In this document: positions 57,645-64,000 of the stretch, in pieces
Layout: every line of letters starts with the position of its first letter
How positions within the stretch are numbered: the stretch's first letter is position 1
Origin: Yersinia pekkanenii
GTDB lineage: Bacteria > Pseudomonadota > Gammaproteobacteria > Enterobacterales > Enterobacteriaceae
NCBI RefSeq assembly: GCF_001152565.1
Contig: NZ_CQAZ01000018.1
Span: 1-64,000 of the forward strand
Length of the DNA stretch: 64,000 nucleotides
Reading direction: 5' to 3'
Made by a program: the position numbers and the translations under genes
Notes under the pieces: generated by a model
Database searches by the model: none
What the model was told of the DNA's origin: nothing
The model's input: the letters and a program-made list of their open reading frames with translations, nothing else

Positions 57645-58557
57645 GAAAGTCGCGGTACTGCTGGGTGGTACCTCCGCTGAACGTGAAGTGTCATTGCTAT
57701 CAGGCCAGGCCGTTTTAGCCGGTCTGAGAGACGCCGGTATCGATGCCCATGGGGTGGATACCAGGGACTTCCCAGTCACTCAGCTTAAAGAACAGGGTTT
57801 TGATAAGGTCTTTATCGCGTTACATGGGCGTGGTGGTGAAGACGGTACGTTGCAAGGGGTATTGGAATTCCTGCAACTACCTTATACCGGCAGCGGCGTG
57901 ATGGCCTCAGCCCTGACCATGGATAAGCTGCGCACCAAGCTGGTGTGGCAGGCGTCCGGTCTGCCGATATCGCCTTATGTGGCACTGAACCGTCAACAGT
58001 TTGAAACACTTTCGTCAGAGGAATTGGCGGCATGTGTCGGCTCGCTTGGTCTGCCATTAATTGTTAAGCCAAGCCACGAAGGTTCCAGCGTGGGGATGAG
58101 TAAGGTTGATCACGCGGATCAATTACAGCGTGCCTTGGTTGAAGCTTTCCGCCACGACACTGATGTGCTGATTGAAAAATGGTTGAGCGGGCCGGAATTC
58201 ACGGTAGCAATTCTCGGTGATGATGTTTTACCGTCCATCAGGATCCAGGCACCCGGTGTATTCTATGATTATGAAGCCAAGTATCTGTCTGATAAAACAC
58301 AGTATTTCTGCCCAAGTGGCCTACGTGCTGAGTTAGAGCAACAATTGGCAGCGTTAGCCTTACAGGCTTATCAGGCGCTGGGCTGTAGCGGTTGGGGCCG
58401 AGTTGATGTCATGCAAGACAGTGACGGCTGTTTCTACCTGCTTGAAGTGAATACTTCTCCGGGGATGACCAGCCACAGTTTGGTGCCAATGGCCGCGCGC
58501 CAGTCTGGGTTGAGTTTCTCCCAGTTGGTGGCGAAAATTTTGGCGTTGGCTGACTGA
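57637..58557 (+). CDS. ddlB: D-alanine--D-alanine ligase B
   Basis: ATP-grasp ligase producing the D-Ala-D-Ala used by MurF. With the ATG at 57637 ([19 protein letters not shown]) it has 306 aa; an ATG 12 bp earlier is in frame. [20 protein letters not shown] and [13 protein letters not shown] carry substrate and metal ligands. It is vancomycin-sensitive type by the conserved Tyr in [11 protein letters not shown]. It overlaps the murC end by 8 bp and stops 1 bp before ftsQ. Confidence 0.97.
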   Translation: MAEKVAVLLGGTSAEREVSLLSGQAVLAGLRDAGIDAHGVDTRDFPVTQLKEQGFDKVFIALHGRGGEDGTLQGVLEFLQLPYTGSGVMASALTMDKLRTKLVWQASGLPISPYVALNRQQFETLSSEELAACVGSLGLPLIVKPSHEGSSVGMSKVDHADQLQRALVEAFRHDTDVLIEKWLSGPEFTVAILGDDVLPSIRIQAPGVFYDYEAKYLSDKTQYFCPSGLRAELEQQLAALALQAYQALGCSGWGRVDVMQDSDGCFYLLEVNTSPGMTSHSLVPMAARQSGLSFSQLVAKILALAD

Positions 58558-58558
58558 T

Positions 58559-59407
58559 ATGTCGCAAGCTGCCCTGAATGCGCGTGAACGTGCGGCTGAG
58601 AACAGCGCTGCCCGTCGCAGTAACGGAGGCCAATTGGCGGGGCTGATATTCCTGCTGATGGTTCTCGGAACAATACTGTGGGGTGGGTGGGTGGTTGTGG
58701 GGTGGATGAAAGACGCTAGCCGCTTACCACTGTCGAAATTGGTGGTAACCGGTGAACGCCATTACACCACCAATGATGATATTCGCCAGGCTATTCTGTC
58801 ATTGGGCGCACCGGGTACTTTTATGACGCAGGATGTGAACATCATCCAGCAGCAGATTGAACGGTTACCCTGGATTCAGCAGGCCAGCGTACGTAAACAG
58901 TGGCCGGATGAGCTGAAAATCCATCTGGTGGAATATGTGCCTTATGCTCGCTGGAATGATTTGCATATGGTTGATGAGCAGGGGCGGTCATTCAGTGTGC
59001 CCTCTGAGCGAATGGGTAAACAGACACTGCCCCTACTGTATGGCCCGGAAGGCAGTGAGCAGGATGTTCTGGAAGGTTATCGGGCGATAAACAAAGTGTT
59101 AGCGGCCAATAAGTATCAGCTAAAAATGGTGGCAATGAGCGCCAGACATTCTTGGCAGTTGGCCTTAGATAATGATGTTCGGCTGGAGCTGGGACGGGAT
59201 GACCGGATGGGGCGTTTGCAACGTTTCATCGAGTTATATCCGATGTTGCAACAGCAGCCAGATAAACGAGTCAGTTATGTTGATTTGCGATATGAAACAG
59301 GGGCTGCAATAGGCTGGGCTCCGGTATTTATCGGCCAGTCAGAGTCAACAAATGGCCAGCAGAACAGTAATCCGCAACAGAATCAGGCACAGGCAAAACA
59401 ACAATGA
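58559..59407 (+). CDS. ftsQ: Cell division protein FtsQ
   Basis: Bitopic division protein, hub of the FtsQLB complex. It has 282 aa: a cytoplasmic tail, a membrane helix at about 22-45 ([19 protein letters not shown]), a POTRA domain ([20 protein letters not shown]), and a beta domain. The C-terminus is Gln/Asn-rich ([18 protein letters not shown]). The stop overlaps ftsA by 4 bp. Confidence 0.96.
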   Translation: MSQAALNARERAAENSAARRSNGGQLAGLIFLLMVLGTILWGGWVVVGWMKDASRLPLSKLVVTGERHYTTNDDIRQAILSLGAPGTFMTQDVNIIQQQIERLPWIQQASVRKQWPDELKIHLVEYVPYARWNDLHMVDEQGRSFSVPSERMGKQTLPLLYGPEGSEQDVLEGYRAINKVLAANKYQLKMVAMSARHSWQLALDNDVRLELGRDDRMGRLQRFIELYPMLQQQPDKRVSYVDLRYETGAAIGWAPVFIGQSESTNGQQNSNPQQNQAQAKQQ

Positions 59408-60660
59408 TCAAGTCGACGGACAGAAAACTGGTAGTAGGTCTTGAGATCGGAACGGCAAAGGTCTCCGCATTGGTAGGGGAAGTTCTGCCCGATGGCATGG
59501 TCAATATTATTGGTGTAGGCAGTTGCCCATCCCGTGGCATGGATAAGGGGGGGGTTAACGATCTTGAATCGGTAGTGAAATGCGTACAGCGCGCTATCGA
59601 TCAGGCCGAGTTAATGGCGGATTGCCAAATTTCATCTGTTTATCTGGCACTATCGGGTAAACATATCAGTTGTCAGAATGAAATAGGGATGGTTCCTATT
59701 TCAGAAGAAGAAGTAACTCAGGAAGATGTAGAAAACGTAGTGCATACCGCGAAGTCGGTACGTGTGCGTGATGAACATCGTATTCTGCATGTTATCCCGC
59801 AGGAATATGCCATCGACTACCAGGAAGGCATCAAAAATCCTGTTGGTCTGTCTGGTGTGCGGATGCAAGCCAAAGTGCACCTGATTACCTGCCATAACGA
59901 TATGGCGAAGAATATTGTTAAAGCGGTGGAACGTTGTGGCTTGAAAGTGGACCAATTGATTTTCGCCGGTTTGGCAGCAAGTTATGCAGTATTGACCGAA
60001 GATGAACGTGAGCTGGGTGTCTGTGTGGTCGACATCGGCGGTGGCACCATGGATATGGCGGTTTATACCGGTGGCGCGTTACGGCACACCAAAGTTATTC
60101 CCTACGCCGGGAACGTGGTCACCAGCGATATAGCTTATGCCTTCGGTACACCGCCTACAGATGCGGAAGCGATTAAAGTTCGGCACGGCTGTGCGCTCGG
60201 GTCGATAGTCAGCAAGGACGAAAGTGTAGAAGTGCCAAGTGTTGGCGGACGCCCTCCTCGTAGTCTGCAAAGACAGACGCTCGCTGAGGTTATAGAACCA
60301 CGCTACACCGAACTGCTGAATTTGGTTAATGACGAGATTTTGCAATTGCAGGAGCAATTACGTCAGCAAGGCGTGAAGCATCATCTGGCAGCCGGTATCG
60401 TACTGACAGGCGGAGCGGCACAAATTGATGGATTGGCTGAATGCGCGCAACGGGTATTTCATGCGCAGGTTCGCATTGGTCAACCGCTCAATATCACCGG
60501 GTTGACGGATTATGCACAGGAACCTTATTACTCCACTGCTGTTGGGTTGTTGCACTATGGTAAAGAATCTCATCTCAGTGGTGAGTCAGAAGTAGAAAAA
60601 CGTGCCTCAGTGGGCAATTGGTTTAAACGTATCAATAGCTGGCTGAGAAAAGAGTTTTAA
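59404..60660 (+). CDS. ftsA: Cell division protein FtsA
   Basis: Actin-like protein that tethers FtsZ to the membrane and recruits the divisome. It has 418 aa (E. coli 420). ATPase-fold segments are [14 protein letters not shown] (phosphate 1), [15 protein letters not shown] (phosphate 2) and [11 protein letters not shown] (adenosine). The C-terminal amphipathic membrane-targeting helix is [15 protein letters not shown]. The ATG overlaps the ftsQ stop. Confidence 0.98.
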   Translation: MIKSTDRKLVVGLEIGTAKVSALVGEVLPDGMVNIIGVGSCPSRGMDKGGVNDLESVVKCVQRAIDQAELMADCQISSVYLALSGKHISCQNEIGMVPISEEEVTQEDVENVVHTAKSVRVRDEHRILHVIPQEYAIDYQEGIKNPVGLSGVRMQAKVHLITCHNDMAKNIVKAVERCGLKVDQLIFAGLAASYAVLTEDERELGVCVVDIGGGTMDMAVYTGGALRHTKVIPYAGNVVTSDIAYAFGTPPTDAEAIKVRHGCALGSIVSKDESVEVPSVGGRPPRSLQRQTLAEVIEPRYTELLNLVNDEILQLQEQLRQQGVKHHLAAGIVLTGGAAQIDGLAECAQRVFHAQVRIGQPLNITGLTDYAQEPYYSTAVGLLHYGKESHLSGESEVEKRASVGNWFKRINSWLRKEF

Positions 60661-60732
60661 TGTTTCAACAAAGAGATCATGCTGAACATATTTTTTGATC
60701 TCGAAGCGACAGGCACAAAACGGAGAGAAACT

Positions 60733-61884
60733 ATGTTTGAACCTATGGAACTAACCAATGACGCGGTGATTAAAGTCATCGGCGTCGGTGGTGGCGGTGG
60801 TAATGCCGTCGAACACATGGTGCGCGAGCGCATCGAAGGTGTTGAATTCTTCGCCGTTAATACAGACGCTCAGGCGCTACGTAAGACGGCTGTTGGCCAA
60901 ACCATCCAGATTGGTAGCGGTATTACCAAAGGTTTGGGTGCTGGCGCGAACCCAGAAGTGGGCCGCAATTCAGCTGAAGAAGACCGTGAAGCTCTGCGTG
61001 CAGCCCTTGAAGGCGCGGACATGGTCTTCATCGCCGCAGGCATGGGCGGTGGTACCGGTACCGGTGCTGCTCCTGTTGTCGCCGAAGTGGCGAAAGAACT
61101 GGGTATTCTGACAGTCGCCGTGGTTACCAAGCCTTTCAATTTCGAAGGCAAGAAACGCATGGCATTCGCTGAGCAGGGTATTGCTGAGTTGTCCAAGCAT
61201 GTGGACTCACTGATCACTATCCCGAACGACAAATTGTTGAAGGTTCTGGGTCGTGGCATCTCTTTACTGGATGCATTCGGTGCAGCTAACGACGTATTAA
61301 AAGGTGCTGTTCAGGGGATCGCCGAACTGATTACCCGCCCAGGCCTGATGAACGTCGACTTTGCTGACGTGCGCACTGTGATGTCTGAAATGGGTTATGC
61401 CATGATGGGCTCCGGTGTAGCTTGTGGTGAAGATCGTGCGGAAGAAGCAGCAGAAATGGCGATTTCCAGCCCGTTGTTGGAAGATATCGATCTGTCTGGT
61501 GCCCGTGGCGTGTTGGTCAACATCACTGCTGGTTTCGATTTGCGTTTAGATGAATTCGAAACTGTGGGTAATACTATCCGTGCATTCGCGTCCGACAATG
61601 CTACCGTGGTTATCGGTACATCGTTAGACCCGGAAATGAACGATGAACTGCGCGTCACTGTTGTTGCGACCGGTATCGGCATGGACAAACGTCCTGAAAT
61701 TACGCTGGTTACCAACAAGCAGACTCAGCCTGTAATGGACCATCGTTACCAGCAGCATGGTATGTCACCTTTACCTCAGGAAGTTAAGCCTGCGGCTAAA
61801 GTGGTCAATGATCCAACTGCTCAAACGAATAAAGAGCCCGATTATTTGGATATTCCGGCGTTTTTGCGTAAGCAAGCCGACTAA
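60733..61884 (+). CDS. ftsZ: Cell division GTPase FtsZ
   Basis: Tubulin homologue forming the Z ring. From the ATG at 60733 (GGAG 7 bp upstream) it has 383 aa, the E. coli length; the frame open to 60679 is not used. The tubulin signature GGGTGTG is at 105-111, followed by the synergy-loop region [11 protein letters not shown]. The C-terminal peptide [14 protein letters not shown], which binds FtsA and ZipA, is intact. It ends the division part of the cluster. Confidence 0.99.
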   Translation: MFEPMELTNDAVIKVIGVGGGGGNAVEHMVRERIEGVEFFAVNTDAQALRKTAVGQTIQIGSGITKGLGAGANPEVGRNSAEEDREALRAALEGADMVFIAAGMGGGTGTGAAPVVAEVAKELGILTVAVVTKPFNFEGKKRMAFAEQGIAELSKHVDSLITIPNDKLLKVLGRGISLLDAFGAANDVLKGAVQGIAELITRPGLMNVDFADVRTVMSEMGYAMMGSGVACGEDRAEEAAEMAISSPLLEDIDLSGARGVLVNITAGFDLRLDEFETVGNTIRAFASDNATVVIGTSLDPEMNDELRVTVVATGIGMDKRPEITLVTNKQTQPVMDHRYQQHGMSPLPQEVKPAAKVVNDPTAQTNKEPDYLDIPAFLRKQAD

Positions 61885-61945
61885 TTTCCGAAAGTATTGG
61901 CATCTCCGCTCTTTGTGCTAAACTGTCCCGCCGATCTTGTTATAA

Positions 61946-62905
<960 letters not shown>

Positions 62906-62907
62906 AT

Positions 62908-63438
62908 TTATTTATTATCATCACTTTTGGTTGCGTTGGCACTCTCTCCGGCCAGCGCAGCCAATCGTTCCAATATTATCCTCAATTTCTCAGGGCTGCG
63001 GCTTGCTAATCCTCTTAATTCCTTAGCACTTTCCAAACTTAAATGACGCACTGGTGCTGATTTCGCAGGATCTTGCGATGATTTTGCCACATCTTGCGTA
63101 ATGTTTTGCCCCTTGGCCATTAACGATGGATTAATCCTGATGTCGATTGAAGACAATGATGGTAGAATTTGCGCTCGTAGTGCTGAGAGCAACGCGGGTT
63201 GTTCATAACGTAGGCGCATTAACCAGCTCGCGTTCGCGGTCTCTAGCACTAAAACACTCTGTCGATAGTTGGCAACACGGCACCACGGCTGCAATTGTGA
63301 AGGGAGTAATCCTTTTACCGCACGATTAAGTTTTAGCAGTGCTGTAGCGCGTTGTTGTACGTTATGTAGCGGCCCGTTTTCTGCTGCAATTGCATCATCG
63401 AACAGAACATCTAATAATTGTGGGCGGTTTTCACGCAT
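62908..63438 (-). CDS. DUF721 / DciA-like protein
   Basis: 176-aa protein with an N-terminal DUF721 domain (roughly residues 25-105: [51 protein letters not shown]) and a charged C-terminus. DciA proteins of this domain family load the DnaB helicase in bacteria lacking DnaC. E. coli uses DnaC instead and has no such gene here, so its role in this organism is uncertain. The ATG at 63438 has GGAG 8 bp upstream; a TTG at 63444 is less likely. It is convergent with lpxC (2 bp between stops) and divergent from secM, with start codons only 28 bp apart. Confidence 0.82.
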   Translation of the reverse strand: MRENRPQLLDVLFDDAIAAENGPLHNVQQRATALLKLNRAVKGLLPSQLQPWCRVANYRQSVLVLETANASWLMRLRYEQPALLSALRAQILPSLSSIDIRINPSLMAKGQNITQDVAKSSQDPAKSAPVRHLSLESAKELRGLASRSPEKLRIILERLAALAGESANATKSDDNK

Positions 63439-63466
63439 TGACAAGGCTCCGGCGGATTTTAAACTC

Positions 63467-64000
63467 GTGATCGGTATTCTAAATCGTTGGCGACAATTTG
63501 GCAGACGTTATTTCTGGCCGCATCTCCTATTGGGGATGGTCGCGGCAAGTCTTGGCGTGCCATCAAATCTGTCTGGCGCTCCAGACCAAGCTGCAATACC
63601 GAATACATCGTCAAGCCAAAGCCGTCAGAATCTCGGTGCGACAAACTTTAACAGTTTGGCATTGCTGCATGATATGCATCGCCGGCCTTCATTCAGCGTA
63701 GACTACTGGCAACAGCATGCACTGCGCACGGTTATTCGTCATCTTTCTTTTGCTCTGGCACCCCAGGCAGCTTATGCGCGGGTGCAGGAAATAGCCGAAG
63801 TCGAACAGGTAGAACCATCAAAAATTCAGCAACTTGCGTTGTTGGACACGCTGGACACGCTGAATGCGCTACTGACTCACGAGTTTAAACCTCCTACCAT
63901 TATTCGTTATACCGAGCAGGTTAAACGGCCTGTTCTTTCATTATATAAACCGGGTCTTTGGCTTGCACAAGTGCAAGGTATTCGTGCCGGGCCTGCCAAT
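63467..64000 (+). CDS. secM: SecA translation regulator SecM (partial at right edge)
   Basis: Secretion monitor whose nascent chain stalls its own ribosome to expose the secA start. A GTG at 63467 opens [20 protein letters not shown], aligned with the E. coli SecM start; 178 codons fit before the edge and no stop is reached. A long signal peptide precedes about SNLSGA. The arrest motif is at the very end: [17 protein letters not shown]. Compared with E. coli, Phe150 is Tyr and Ile156 is Leu, while Trp, Gln, Gly, Ile, Arg, Ala, Gly, Pro are kept. secA should follow beyond the window. Confidence 0.93.
   Translation, partial: MIGILNRWRQFGRRYFWPHLLLGMVAASLGVPSNLSGAPDQAAIPNTSSSQSRQNLGATNFNSLALLHDMHRRPSFSVDYWQQHALRTVIRHLSFALAPQAAYARVQEIAEVEQVEPSKIQQLALLDTLDTLNALLTHEFKPPTIIRYTEQVKRPVLSLYKPGLWLAQVQGIRAGPAN

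Overview
The window is a chromosomal segment of an enterobacterium, most likely a Yersinia species. Gene order and protein sequences follow the E. coli 1 to 2 minute region (apaH to secM) very closely. Yersinia-like departures are an invasin-type adhesin, ybiY/ybiW-type glycyl-radical genes between sgrR and setA, a DUF721/DciA gene beside secM, and a 163-bp imperfect palindrome like the Yersinia palindromic repeats. I cannot fix the species.

Layout. 1-6512 (minus): lptD-surA-pdxA-rsmA-apaG-apaH, covering outer-membrane biogenesis, vitamin B6, rRNA methylation and dinucleotide hydrolysis; apaH runs off the left edge. 6697-9418: djlA (plus) and rluA (minus), separated by an AT-rich orphan gene resembling a heparinase I-type polysaccharide lyase. 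9419-14173: an accessory block with a tyrosine integrase remnant carrying four in-frame stops, a 1072-residue inverse autotransporter (minus), a 42-codon small ORF divergent from it, and an unexplained AT-rich stretch. 14174-19590 (minus): rapA and polB, the latter with a LexA-like site. 19786-24000: yabI, then thiBPQ (minus) led by a TPP riboswitch.

24035-30579 is the sugar-phosphate stress locus. sgrR is divergent from a glycyl-radical activase (pflE/ybiY) and its enzyme (pflF/ybiW), followed by the recognisable 3' end of the SgrS small RNA and setA. E. coli YbiW is reported to open 1,5-anhydroglucitol-6-phosphate, a glucose-6-phosphate analogue, so its position inside the sgrR-sgrS-setA locus is the most suggestive observation in the window.

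30605-37347: the leuABCD operon (minus) with promoter, leader peptide leuL and attenuator, then a 925-bp AT-rich gap and leuO. 37618-43447: a COG1022 acyl-CoA synthetase-like gene, ilvIH and cra. 43448-45014: a Yersinia-type palindrome, alaE and a long gap. 44924-61884: the complete dcw cluster mraZ-rsmH-ftsL-ftsI-murE-murF-mraY-murD-ftsW-murG-murC-ddlB-ftsQ-ftsA-ftsZ, with promoter and MraZ boxes and many start/stop overlaps. It is followed by lpxC, dciA (minus) and secM (plus, cut by the right edge just after its arrest motif).

Most of the window is core metabolism and cell-envelope biology. The accessory signal is concentrated at 7603-14130, 25822-29250 and the small elements noted below. 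Functions are inferred from reading the sequence and from remembered families; no database search was run.
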